This document shows positions 11,750-21,937 of a DNA stretch of 64,000 bases, one piece after another. The notes below the pieces were generated by a model. That model searched no databases. It saw only the letters and a program-made list of their open reading frames with translations, and had not been told where the DNA came from. Source of the DNA: Shinisaurus crocodilurus (lineage: Eukaryota > Chordata > Lepidosauria > Squamata > Shinisauridae); NCBI GenBank assembly GCA_021292165.1, contig CM037878.1, forward strand, positions 193,997,118-194,061,117, written 5' to 3'. Numbering within the stretch: position 1 is the stretch's first letter; the number at the start of each line of letters is the position of its first letter. Made by a program: the position numbers and the translations under genes.

Positions 11750-12001
11750 CAGTAATACCTTGGATTGCAAGTAACTTGGTTTGAGAGCATTTTGCAAGAC
11801 AAGCAAATTTTTAAATATTTATTTCATTTTTTTTTACTTGATATACAAGCGACGTCTTGCAATACAAGTACTGTAGTACGGCTTAAATTAAAAATCTCTG
11901 TACAAATTTTTTTGGGGGGGGATTTTGTTTTGATATAAGAGTGTTTTGGATTACAAGCACGTTTCTGGAACGAATTATGCTCTCAATCCAAGGCATGACT
12001 G
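11750..12001. mobile_element. Tc1/mariner-type MITE, about 250 bp
   Basis: Inverted ends CAGTAATACCTTGGATTG (11750) and, on the opposite strand from 12001, CAGTCATGCCTTGGATTG match at 16 of 18 bases. They are flanked by TA on both sides (11748-11749, 12002-12003), the target duplication of Tc1/mariner elements. There is no transposase, so it is non-autonomous. Its right TA is the first dinucleotide of the readable CR1 frame. Confidence 0.8.
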
Positions 12002-12003
12002 TA

Positions 12004-12906
12004 TACTTGGATAAGAGAAAGCGAGGAGTTCTTAGACAGAACGGTGGATCTACAGCACCAAAGCACAGTACAGGAGCCAGAAGGGCAACGGCAGGAAGAG
12101 GCGGAGTCGGAGACTGCAGAGGCAAGGGAAAATAACGCAGGGGGAACTCCCTGGAAAAGGGTGACTGTTAGGAGCAGAAGAACTACAAGACACTCTGCGC
12201 CTGTGGAAGCAGTGGAGCTATGGAACCGCTTCCATGTACTTGAGGACGAGAGCAGAGGACAGCCTGCAGAGGACGGATTACCGGGCACCCAACGTGACAG
12301 CGAGCAAGAGGCTGAGGGTCAGTCGAGTGGAGGCAATCAAACCAAGGCCTACAGCAAGAGGAAGAGAAGAGTACTCGTAGTGGGAGACTCCCTCCTGCGG
12401 GGGATCGAAGCCAAAGTATGTCGCGAAGACCCATGGACTTCGCCAAAGTATGTCGCGAAGACCCATGGACTCGCCAGGTGTGCTGTCTCCCTGGGGCACG
12501 GATTAAGGATGTGACAGAGCAGCTGCCGAGGCTCATGCAGCCCACCGACACATACCCCTTTCTTCTCTTCCACGTGGGTACAAATGATACTGCCAAGCGG
12601 AGTTACAAAGAAATCACGGCAGACTTTGAAGAGCTGGGAAGGGAACTCAAGAACTTCGGGGCCCAGATAGTTTTCTCATCCATCCTTCCAGTACTTGGAA
12701 GAGGCATAGAAAGGGAAAGAAAAATACTCAGAGTGAATGACTGGCTACGAAGGTGGAGCTGACGTGAGGGATTTGGATTCTGGGACCACAGGCTACACTT
12801 CCTGGAAGATGGACTGCTGGCAAAGGATGGGTTGCACCTCACAAGGACTGGGAAGAATGTGTTTGGACACAGCATGAGGAACTTAATCAGGAGGGCTTTA
12901 AACTGA
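12004..12906 (+). pseudogene. CR1 ORF1 with SGNH/GDSL esterase domain, broken
   Basis: Reading in frame from 12005, the variable N-terminal part is rich in Glu/Gln and includes TPWKRVTV and a basic KRKRR. It is followed by VLVVGDSLLRG, the GDSL block with the presumed nucleophile Ser (about 12375-12405). After a frame change come VCCLPGARIKDV, FHVGTND (oxyanion Asn) and IVFSSILPV. A TGA at 12760-12762 interrupts. The same frame then reads WDHRLHFLEDGLLAKDGLHL, carrying the Asp-His pair of the SGNH triad, and ends at TGA 12904-12906. In CR1 elements this esterase domain is thought to act in the retrotransposition particle, probably at membranes. The frame change is explained exactly by a 32-bp duplication. 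The true start is missing. Confidence 0.88.
12411..12474 (+). repeat. 32-bp tandem duplication inside CR1 ORF1
   Basis: The unit starting CCAAAGTATGTCGCGAAGAC occurs at 12411 and again at 12443. Since 32 is not a multiple of three, it moves the esterase reading from one frame to another, which is what the two open frames show. Confidence 0.95.
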
Positions 12907-12944
12907 ATCCAACAGGGGAGGGAGACATAAACTCGGGGGTACCA

Positions 12945-15815
12945 ATGGAAGAAGGCCTCTATGCCACAATGGAGAGAACAGCTCCAGCGGTGCCCATTGA
13001 TAGTCTACCACAAAATGTAGGGGGAAAGTCGGACTATAAAGCACATAGTCTTCAATGTCTCTATACTAATGCCCAGAGTATGGGCAATAAACAAGACGAA
13101 CTTGAACTCTTGATACATGAGGGCAAGTACGACTTGATAGGGATAACTGAAACCTGGTGGGATGACTCCCATGACTGGAATACAGCAATTGAAGGGTATA
13201 ACTTGTTCAAAAGGAACAGAAGCAACAGAAAGGGAGGTGGAGTTGCACTGTATGTTAAAAATACGTATCTCTGCACAGAGATACAGGAAGAGGAGCTTGG
13301 CAGCCCCATTGAGAGCATCTGGGTTAAAATAAAGGGGGCAAAGAATAAAGCGAACATGGCGGTTGGAGTCTACTACCGACCACCCAATCAAGGAGAAGAC
13401 GAGGATGGAACTTTTGAAAAGCAAATTGCCATTGTTTCAAGGAGGCACGATGTGGTAGTAATGGGGGACTTCAATTTCCCTGATATCTGTTGGGAGACTT
13501 ATTCAGCCAAACATGGCCCCTCCAAGAAATTCCTAAGCTGTGCTGCTGATAACTTCCTCCTACAGAAAGTGGAGGAAGGAACTAGAGGATCGGCTATCCT
13601 TGACCTGATTCTAACCAACAGAGACGAGTTAGTGGATAAAGTGGCAGTTTCGGGAACTCTGGGGGAAAGTGACCATGTTATACTTGAGTTCTTGATTCTA
13701 ACAGAAGCAAAAGCTGAGTGTAGCCAAACACGTACCCTGGATTTTAGGAAAGCCAATTTTAACAAACTCAGAACAATGATTAGTAAGATCCCATGGCAAG
13801 TGACTCTCACGAGAAAGGGAGCCCAGGAGGGGTGGGAGTTTATAAAAAAGGAAATTTTAAAGGCACAATTGCAAACAATTCCCACAAGGAAAAAAGGCAG
13901 AGGGCAACAGAAGAAGCCAATGTGGCTTCACAATAAACTCAAAGATGACCTGAAAACAAAAAAGGACACGTATAGGAAGTGGAAGGAAGGACAGGCTACA
14001 GGGGAAGAGTACAGGCAGGTAGCACAGAACTGCAGGAATAGTGTCAGGAAGGCTAAAGCTGAGAATGAGCTAAGGTTAGCGAGGAATGCTAAAAGCAACA
14101 AAAAAGCTTTCTTCAGATACATGCACAGTAAAAGACAGAAGAAACAACTGGTGGTTCAACTACGCAATGAGGATGGCAAATTGATAACAGAAGACAAAGA
14201 AAAGGCAGAAGTGTTCAATTCCTACTTCGGCTCGGTCTTCTCCCAAAAGAGGGTCTATGACCCCCCTGGCAAACCTGAAGTGCAGACTGAAGGGGCAGAA
14301 TTGCAGCTTGTGATTGATAGGCAAATGGTCAAGGAGCACCTGATTACTCTGAACGAGTTTAAATCTCCAGGGCCTGATGAGCTGCATCCTAGAGTAATAA
14401 AGGAACTGGCAGAAGAACTCTCAGAACCACTGTCTATTATCTTTGAGAAATCATGGAGGACAGGTGAAGTGCCAGACGACTGGAGGAGGGCAAATGTTGT
14501 TCCCATCTTCAAAAAGGGCAAGAAGGAGGAACCTGGGAACTATAGGCCAGTCAGTCTGACATCAATCCCCGGGAAGATTTTTGAGCAGATTATAAAGAAG
14601 TCAGTCTGCAAGCACCTTGAAAACAATGCAGTGATTACTAGAAGCCAGCATGGATTTGTCAAGAACAAATCCTGTCAGACTAATCTGATCTCATTTTTTG
14701 ATCGGGTAACCTCCCTTGTGGACTGTGGGAATGCTGTGGACATTATATACCTGGACTTCAGCAAAGCTTTCGACAAAGTGCCTCATGATATCCTGATTAG
14801 TAAGCTAGCTAAGAGTGGGCTAGATTGAACAACTATCAGGTGGATCCACAATTGGCTAAAGAATTGGACTCAAAGAGTGCTTATCAATGGTTCCTTCTCA
14901 AACTGGGGAGAGGTAACGAGCGGGGTACCACAGGGCTCAGTCCTGGGCCCGGTGCTCTTCAACATTTTTATTAATGACTTGGATCAGGAGGTACAGGGAA
15001 TGCTTATCAAATTTGCAGATGACACAAAGTTGGGTGGAACAGCTAATACTCTGGAAGACAGAAACAAAATTCAAAGTGACCTCGATAGGCTGGAGCGCTG
15101 GGCCGAAAACAACAGAATGAAATTTAATAGGGATAAATGCCAAGTGCTGCACCTAGGGAGAGGAAACCAAATGCAGAGTTACAGAATGGGGGACACTTGG
15201 CTCAACAATACTACAAGTGAGAAGGATCTTGGAATTGTGGTAGATCACAAACTGAATATGAGCCAGCAATGCGATGTGGCTGCAAAGAAGGCAAATGCAA
15301 TTTTGGGCTGTATTAATAGAAGTATAGCTTCCAAATCGCGGGAAGTGATAATTCCCCTTTACTCGGCACTGGTTAGGCCTCATCTTGAGTACTGCGTCCA
15401 GTTCTGGGCACCTCACTTTAAGAAGGACATAGACAAACTGGAGAGGGTTCAGAGGAGGGCAACAAGGATGATAAAGGGACTGGAAACAAGGCCCTATGAG
15501 GAGAGACTGAAAGAACTGGGCATGTTTAGCCTTCAGAAGAGGAGACTGAGGGGAGATATGATCGCACTCTTCCAGTATTTGAAGGGATGTCACACAGAGG
15601 AGGGCAAAGATCTCTTCTCGGTCATCCCAGTTTGCAGGACACGGAATAATGGGCTCAAGTTACAGGAACCTAGATTCCACCTAAACATCAGGAAAAATTT
15701 CCTGACTGTCAGAGCAATAAGACAATGGAATCAACTACCTAGGGAGGTCGTGGGCTCTCCCACTCTGGAGGCATTCAAAGTGCAGCTGGACAGACATCTA
15801 TCAGAGATGCTTTGA
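12945..15815 (+). pseudogene. CR1 ORF2: AP-endonuclease plus reverse transcriptase, one stop
   Basis: About 957 codons in one frame from ATG 12945 to TGA 15813-15815, broken only by TGA at 14826-14828 (codon 628). The endonuclease is at roughly residues 35-235, with YTNAQSM, ITETWWDD, VMGDFNFPDICWE and GESDHVILEF. These blocks carry the Asn, Glu, Asp/Asn and SDH catalytic residues of APE-type nucleases. The RT is at roughly 470-720, with FKSPGPDELHPRVIKEL, YLDFSKAFDKVPHDIL, GVPQGSVLGPVLFNIFINDL and the catalytic FADDTKL. The C-terminal domain ends with WNQLPREVVGSPTLEAFK. The protein nicks target DNA and primes reverse transcription there. The stop sits between two conserved blocks. If read through, everything else looks sound. 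Confidence 0.95.
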
Positions 15816-15907
15816 CCTAGATTCCTGCATTGAGCAGGGGGTTGGACTCGATGGCCTTGTAGGCCCCTTCCAACTCTACTTTTCTATGATTCTATGATTC
15901 TATGATA

Positions 15908-16373
15908 GGCTGTGTGGTTAGCTTGATAGATAGGATTAAAGCTATATGTTCTGATTACAGTAGCCTTATGCAGGCATTCATGTGAGGGATTAAAATTATG
16001 TGTGTGAGAGAGAGGGTGGAGATGTGGATGGCACAAGCAAGCCCTGTGCTCAACTTCCCACCCACATTTCCTTAGTTCTTGATGTTCTCCTGTTGGTGTC
16101 TGAAGGGGGCTTCTATTTGTGTTCACTTGAATGCAAGTAGAAGGCCCCTTCAATCCTCTCTGCTCTACAGTATATGGGAAGTTCAGGGACTGAGGGGATC
16201 AGACACTGGAGGTGGGGTTGCATGCACACCCACTTTTAGCCCTCACATGAACAGGCTAAACTCCTGCACAGGGCTTTTATCATCCAACTATTCTGTTCTT
16301 CTGATCACTGAGAACTCAAATCATTTACTCCTAAGTTTCATATAAAGGGGTGAATACTTCATTTACCTATAAG
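15908..16373. other. Unassigned DNA
   Basis: No gene or repeat recognised between the CR1 tail and the MITE at 16382. Confidence 0.45.
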
Positions 16374-16381
16374 CAATAGAG

Positions 16382-16481
16382 CAGTGGTTCCCAACCTTGG
16401 GTCCCCAGATGTTGCTTAATGGCTGGGATGCTGGGAGCTGTAGTCCAGCAACGTCTGGGGACCCAAGGTTGGGAACCACTG
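16382..16481. mobile_element. 100-bp palindromic hAT-type MITE
   Basis: Arms of 35 bp starting CAGTGGTTCCCAACCTTGGG match the reverse complement of the other end at 34 of 35 bases. Flanks CAATAGAG (16374-16381) and CTATAGAG (16482-16489) agree at 7 of 8, fitting the 8-bp target duplication of hAT elements. Non-coding. Confidence 0.9.
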
Positions 16482-17015
16482 CTATAGAGAAAAGGCAATC
16501 CACCAGAGAGAAAAAGTGTTTGCAGTAGTCTCTCTCTTTCGTGTAACATAAGGATGGAAATCACTCTGAGGTAGCTGCTGCCAAAAGTTTCCAGAAGAGG
16601 ATGTGTACATGACATCAGAATGTCCACTAGGCTCTTTCTCCTATGAATGCAGATGGGTCCTAGTTTTCTCAGCACTTCATTGTACATAAGGGCCAAGCTG
16701 CTCTTTAGATAAGGATGGCTGCTCAACCCAGAGACAAAATAGTCAAAGAAATCAATTCAAAAACCTAATTCCTAACGTACATATTGTATCCTGAACTACC
16801 ATAGAGTTTTGGATATATGGTAAAATTGTCCCCTCTATCCATACTCACTTAAGGCCAAAACAGACATTACTTTAAAAATGTATCTAAGAGCTACATCTTT
16901 CCCCCCATTTTTACTCTAGAGTAGGTGCACAGGGATCTAGAGTCCTGATCCAAATCAGCCCCTTTGCACCTAATCTAGAGTAAAAGTGAAAAAGAAGACA
17001 TAGCTGCTACACATA

Positions 17016-17054
<39 letters not shown>
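17016..17054 (+). repeat. (GAT)n microsatellite
   Basis: About 13 GAT units. With the ATC-rich array 80 bp downstream it can form an intrastrand hairpin. Confidence 0.95.
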
Positions 17055-17134
17055 CCAGATGTTTGGACCGGATTTTTGGAACCCCACTGCTCAGGTACAA
17101 CCCAGTACTTAAGAGTCTGTATCCAGTACCAAAG

Positions 17135-17169
17135 TTGTTGTTGTCGTCGTCGTCGTCGTCATCATCATC

Positions 17170-17201
<32 letters not shown>

Positions 17202-17203
17202 CT
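17135..17203 (+). repeat. Compound (TTG)n(TCG)n(TCA)n microsatellite
   Basis: Runs of TTG, then TCG, then TCA with one CAC interruption. The run is the A-rich-side tail of the reversed LINE/SINE end that follows. Confidence 0.95.
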
Positions 17204-17340
17204 CACCTTTCCCCCAATACTGGGACTCAAGTCGGCTTTACAACATTAAAACTTGTACAATTAAAACATATAAATAGAAATATACAAAAGTTAAAAATAT
17301 AATTAAATAATCTATAATATTAAAATTATATAAAATATCA
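17204..17340 (-). repeat. LINE/SINE 3' tail fragment
   Basis: On minus the phrase GCCGACTTGAGTCCCAGTAT TGGGGGAAAGGTGAGATGATG is a typical reptilian LINE/SINE 3' end with 'tgagtcccagtattggga' and an (ATG)n tail. No coding part is visible. Confidence 0.5.
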
Positions 17341-19107
17341 AAATATTATAATATTTATTTAATGTCTGTTTTGGCCCTTAGGATAAGAAGTACCCCCCCT
17401 CCCACACACACACACCACTTCTTTCAAGTAGATGAATGTACAAAAGAATGTAGTCTGACAGTGTGAAGATTTCTGGTAAATTATTCCAGGGAGTTCTAAT
17501 TACAATGTAAAAGTGAAGCCAGTGACTACCCCTGCACACCCGGGACACAAGTCAGCAATGTTCCTAACTACTTTGCCTCAGATTGCTGCATGAATATTCC
17601 TAATCGGAGGTTTCCCAATTAATATATGCAAAGTAGTGTGGTGCCAAACATCTGCATGTCTCCAAGTAACTTGTCACACACACATGATTGTTTTCCTGTG
17701 GACATTAAAATGCAAATGTGCCCCCATAGGATGAAAAATAAACTGCTTAATCAATGAGTGCATGATGGATAACAATTAAAGAAACTTCCCTCTTGTTCCT
17801 GGTAGCACAGAGGCGTCTGCAACCATGGAATTTGCTGCCATTCTTGCATCGACTTCCTCATGTCTGTCATAACACACTTTAAAAATGTCCTCAGACCCAA
17901 AGCCATCATATTACGTGCCTTCCATATGCTTTGCATTGCACTGAGGTCTGTTCTCATGCTGATAAAAAGAAAATTAAATGTATTCTCTGCTCAGTTCCCA
18001 CCTCCCTTCCTCACTCGCATAACAGCTGCCTGAAAAGAGTCAAAGTGAATAGCAGAGGCAAATTTGAATCAGGTTTAGTTAAAGGGATAATTAATTATTG
18101 AAGATTTTTAAAAGCATTTTATGGGGATAACAATAAAAGGTATCATCCTAGAAAAAAATGCAAGCAGAGGGGTGGTGGGGACAGTTTAATCTTCAGGAAG
18201 TAGCACTCAGTGTCTAAAAGGTGTTTGATATTCATTAAAAGAGGGAGGCAGCTCATCTTAACTGGTGAGTGATTAAACTTGCACAAAAGTGTGAGATTAA
18301 ATTCGGTCTGAATAGGAAAAAACTGCTTTAACCAGAGTTATTGTAAATTGCTAGGCAGTAAATGAAATTAATATGTGTTCAGTGTAATCATTTTCAAGAC
18401 AACAAATTATCCCCTAGCAGAACTTTTTGAAAAAAGTTAAATAACCTTAATTGGGCCATAGAAAGGATTGCTCAAAGGGTGTCTGATGTTTGCTAATATT
18501 TTTATCGACTCTTGTAAAGCACCCCATCTTTCTGCAGTTATTCAGAGGGTGCAAAAGGGTACAACATCTTTGTAAAGTTGGAAACATTTCCTCATTGTCG
18601 AGGCAACAAGACTAATGCACCAAGTTCTTCTGCACTGCGCTGCAGTGATGAAATCAGTCACCACAGCACAGCCAGTCAGGGAATATTGGCTTGGATACGT
18701 TGGTAGTGGGAACATGTTTCATCCCCCAGCTATTCTGAATGTGGGCAAACAGTTGGCTACATTTGCCCTCAGTGACATAATCCAATAGCCAAATTTGATT
18801 GGTTATATGGTGTTATGACATGATCATGCTGATTCCTGATTGGTTAGAATTACATCTCCAGTATTATTAACTTGCTTGTTTGTTTGAATAGTGTCAAAAG
18901 TGCTGAAACAGCTGCCATGAAGCATAGGAATGAGACTGTGAAGAGTGGTGGAAAAGGCAATAGGGGGAGATTCAGTGGGGCATTTTGGGAACTCAAAGTG
19001 TTGATTTCATGCCAGATATTTACATATATGAATATTGGGTGCACCACCCACCAGTTTCCTGTGAAGACCATGCAGTATGTGGTCTGATGCATTAAGTCAT
19101 GATAACA

Positions 19108-19173
19108 TTTGTTAAAATTTACCATTTGTGCCACCGAAATTTTGTTAAAATTTACCGTTTCTGCCACCGAACT
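19108..19173 (+). repeat. 33-bp tandem duplication
   Basis: Two copies starting TTTGTTAAAATTTACC at 19108 and 19141 differ at only a few bases. A simple local duplication. Confidence 0.9.
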
Positions 19174-19421
19174 CATAATATGCGACTGCCAAGCATACAT
19201 AGCACATTGTGGAAAGATATGTTTGATTGATGACATGGCAACACAGCTGTCAACATTGAAATAATAAAGGCACGCAGGACAGTATAGACTAAATGGACTA
19301 CTTATAAAGTTCTTGTATTATCAATTGTTTTATGTTCCTTGTTAAGGGCTCCCAAGGCAACTTACAGTTAAAATTTTAAACAATTTTAAAACTTTAAAAC
19401 TTTAAAAAAAACATGCAAAAC

Positions 19422-19444
19422 AATATATATATATATATATATAT
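19422..19444. repeat. (TA)n microsatellite
   Basis: About 11 TA units. Confidence 0.9.
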
Positions 19445-19997
19445 CTTGTGATACTTTAAAAAAACCCTCTCATATTTGGAATTTGCCATTGTGGATATTA
19501 TTTATTTACTATGCTGGCATATCCTGGACTTGATAGAAGCCAAAGACTCATAGCATGCCTAAATTACAATTATAGTCATTAATGAGGTGCTGAGAGTATG
19601 TGATTCTTGTAGTGAACAGGTTGCCTGATAACATTTCATCTCCCCCCCCCCCCAAATGTTAAATATACAAAATGTGGAAGAGTTCTGCGTAACTAAAAAA
19701 CTCACTCTGAATTTTGAACACTGGTTGATACTATTTCACTGACTCTGATTTTTTGCAACAATCTTGGATGGCTCAGTGGAATAATAAACAAACAACCACA
19801 TTCTATGGGTACTTGCAAAGAAATATGGGGTCAGTTTACAAGATCAATATATGTGTCTTTCTGTGCTTGATTAGAATGCAAATGTCTGTTTATACATATA
19901 TCCTCTTTTTATTTTGTTTGGTCTACTAAACGTATGCTGTGATGCAGTGTTTCTACAATTAGGTGTCACCATAGCTCTGCTTGCACAACAAACAACA

Positions 19998-20140
19998 CTC
20001 TGGAATAGGTAACCTGGTGCTCTTCAGATGCTGCTGAGTTTTGACTATACAGTAACTCCAATAATTCCTGACCACTGGCCATATTGGTTGGGGCTTATGG
20101 GAGGTGTAGTCCAAAAGAGTCTAGAAGTATCAAGCAGCAA
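19998..20140. mobile_element. Decayed palindromic hAT-type MITE
   Basis: Opening AATAGGTAACCTGGTGCTCT and, 80 bp on, GGGGCTTATGGGAGGTGTAG TCCAAAAGAGTCTAGAAG recall the arms of the 16382 and 34870 elements (direct phrase 'tgggag-tgtagtccaaaa'). Arms match poorly, so borders are approximate. Confidence 0.45.
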
Positions 20141-20574
20141 AACATTTATTGACTCATATTACAGTGGGCCAAAATTTTAACGCCACCAATAATGTGGCCC
20201 CATTCTCAGGCTAAAACAGTGGAGAGGCCATTTTTCAACATCTAGCAATGGTAGTGGTAGTGACAGCAGTTTTCCTTTACTTCTTTTGCCAACATTGCCT
20301 TTTTAGCAGTAGAACTCCTCTTGGCAGCCAGTAGTTGCTGACTGCCATCCTCCCCCCTAAATGCTCTGGATGCCATGTTGTTCTGTGGCATCCTGGGAAA
20401 AATGGAGGCTCCCAGTAGGGCCCACCCACTTCCCCCAGAATGCCCTTAAACACTATGCCCAGAGCATTCAGTGGGAAAGTCATCTGTCAGTTAGGAGAAG
20501 CACTGTTAGGTTTCAACCTCACCCTTGAAAAATTATACCCTTATCCTTAAGCTAAATCACTAAAATAGCCCCTC

Positions 20575-20800
20575 CACTGGTTTAGCCTGTGAATATGTGG
20601 ATGACACTCAGCTCTACCTCTTGTTTCCATCTAATGACCCCAGGGAGGCTGCTGAACTCTTGAACCAATGACTAGAGGTGCTTTTGGGATAGATGAGGCC
20701 AAACAATATGGTGGTACTGTGGGTAGGGAAATCAACCAATCTGGACAGAAAAATACATCTCATCCAAGATTGCTCCTATGCTATGTATGAGGGAGGAAGT
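20575..20800 (+). pseudogene. L2-type reverse transcriptase fragment
   Basis: The plus strand encodes YVDDTQLYLLFPSNDPREAA followed by ELLNQ, a stop, LEVLLG, a stop and MRPNN. This matches the catalytic YADD box and following helix of L2 RT (compare HQYADDMQLYFSF in the 35298-36620 copy). Only this short piece remains and it has stops. Confidence 0.75.
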
Positions 20801-20870
20801 GTCTACTCTCACAGTGCTATCCTAAGTGTGATTATTTCAAAGTCACACTGAGCTCAATAGGACCAAGGGG

Positions 20871-21110
20871 CCAAAACAGACACTACTTTAAATTCATATC
20901 TAGCAGCTACATCTGTTTCATTTTTTACTTTAGAGTAGGAACAGGGACTTTTAAGATCCAACCTGGATCTTAAAAGCCCCCCATCCCCCACACTAGGGTC
21001 CCAATCTGGATTGGGGGCCCTGGGCCTACTCTAGAGCAAAAAAAGAAAAGAAAAAAAAGACATACCGGTAGCTGCTAGATACATGCCTGTTCTGGCTCTT
21101 ATTCCCAGAT
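20871..21110. mobile_element. Second copy of the CCAAAACAGAC MITE
   Basis: Left end GGGGCCAAAACAGACACTAC then TATCTAGCAGCTACAT. Right end, reversed, AAGAGCCAGAACAGGCATGT ATCTAGCAGCTACCGG. Between them lie TTTACTTTAGAGTAGG and its partner CCTACTCTAGAGCAAA, forming a second stem. The 16851 copy has the same layout. Confidence 0.7.
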
Positions 21111-21789
21111 AAGGATAAATTGGATTACAGCCAACTGATTTGATCTCTGTGTACAAACAAGGCTCAACCAAGACCTGCACCATAAATTCACTTCCATAAA
21201 TAATAAAACTGCATAATTATCAAAACTGCTTCCATCAAGTTGACTAGGACAGTGTGGGATGCACTCAGGGAACAGAAATTCACACAAAAGCACTGCAGTA
21301 TAGAATATGATGGCCACCATCCAGGAAAATGACAAACATTTCTGAACACTGTGAGAGGTGCCCCAGCTATGATCTAACTTCGCTGCTTGTAACACCCAGC
21401 GTTTAACATCATAGAAGGAGGCTGAACTGAATATAACATGAACAAGCCTCTTTTTCTCTCATTCTCTTTCTCTCATTTTTCTAAAAAAGAAAAAAAATAA
21501 GAAAAACAGGGGTATCCATTCCTCACATCTATAATTTACCTCCCACATTTAATTCTTCATAATTAATGAATAATTTGCTTTAATTCTCCAAGTCACCTAC
21601 CATCAGCCATGCATCACGCAGGGAAGGAGAGGAGGGAAACCGGGCCCCTCCACTGGCTCAGCTGAGAGACTGGCAACTTTTGGGTCCTCCTCTCCTACTG
21701 CTTTCTATTCCTTATACAACCATTGTAACTAAGAGCTAGTGCCTAGTGCCTCTGTTTGCTTTTCCCCTCCTCCTCCCAATCCCTTTAAC
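21111..21789. other. Unassigned DNA
   Basis: No gene or repeat recognised. Confidence 0.4.
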
Positions 21790-21937
21790 TTTTATCTGAT
21801 GTCATGCATTTTAGATTGTAAGGCTGAGGGCAGGAGATGCCCTGTTGTTGATTTTTGTAAGCCGCTCTGGGGGCCCTCTTTGGCTGAAGAGCAGGGTAAA
21901 AATCCTCTAGATAAATAAAGCAAATAAATCAATAAAC
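21790..21937 (+). repeat. LINE/SINE 3' end
   Basis: ATTTTAGATTGTAAGGCTGA GGGCAGG and GTAAGCCGCTCTGGG, GGCTGAAGAGCAGGGTAAAA and an (AAAT)n-like tail at 21915-21935 form a typical 3' end of a reptilian retroposon. No coding region precedes it. Confidence 0.55.

Larger units (their letters stand above)
12004..15907 (+). mobile_element. CR1 LINE, nearly complete, both ORFs present
   Basis: A 5'-shortened but otherwise long CR1. It has a partial ORF1 with an SGNH-esterase domain, a full-length ORF2 and a short 3' UTR (GGACTCGATGGCCTTGTAGG) ending in the CR1-type octamer tail (ATTCTATG)n at about 15885-15907. Damage is light: one 32-bp internal duplication and one stop in ORF1, and one stop in ORF2. 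It is therefore among the youngest elements in the window. Confidence 0.95.
16851..17383. mobile_element. MITE with CCAAAACAGACATTACTTTA ends, interrupted
   Basis: The left end at about 16853 reads GGCCAAAACAGACATTACTT. The right end at about 17361-17380, reversed, reads GGGCCAAAACAGACATTAAA. TTA lies on both outer sides, fitting the 3-bp target of PIF/Harbinger elements. The right half is split by about 340 bp holding two trinucleotide microsatellites and a reversed LINE/SINE tail. A second copy lies at 20871-21110. Confidence 0.6.
17384..20560. other. Repeat-poor A/T-rich DNA
   Basis: No exon recognised. The stretch from about 17560 to 18700 is unusually free of recognisable repeats and holds TAATTA-rich sequence (near 18090), so it could include conserved regulatory DNA. 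Nothing in the sequence proves that. Small items inside (a 33-bp duplication, a (TA)n and a decayed MITE) are listed separately. Confidence 0.4.
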
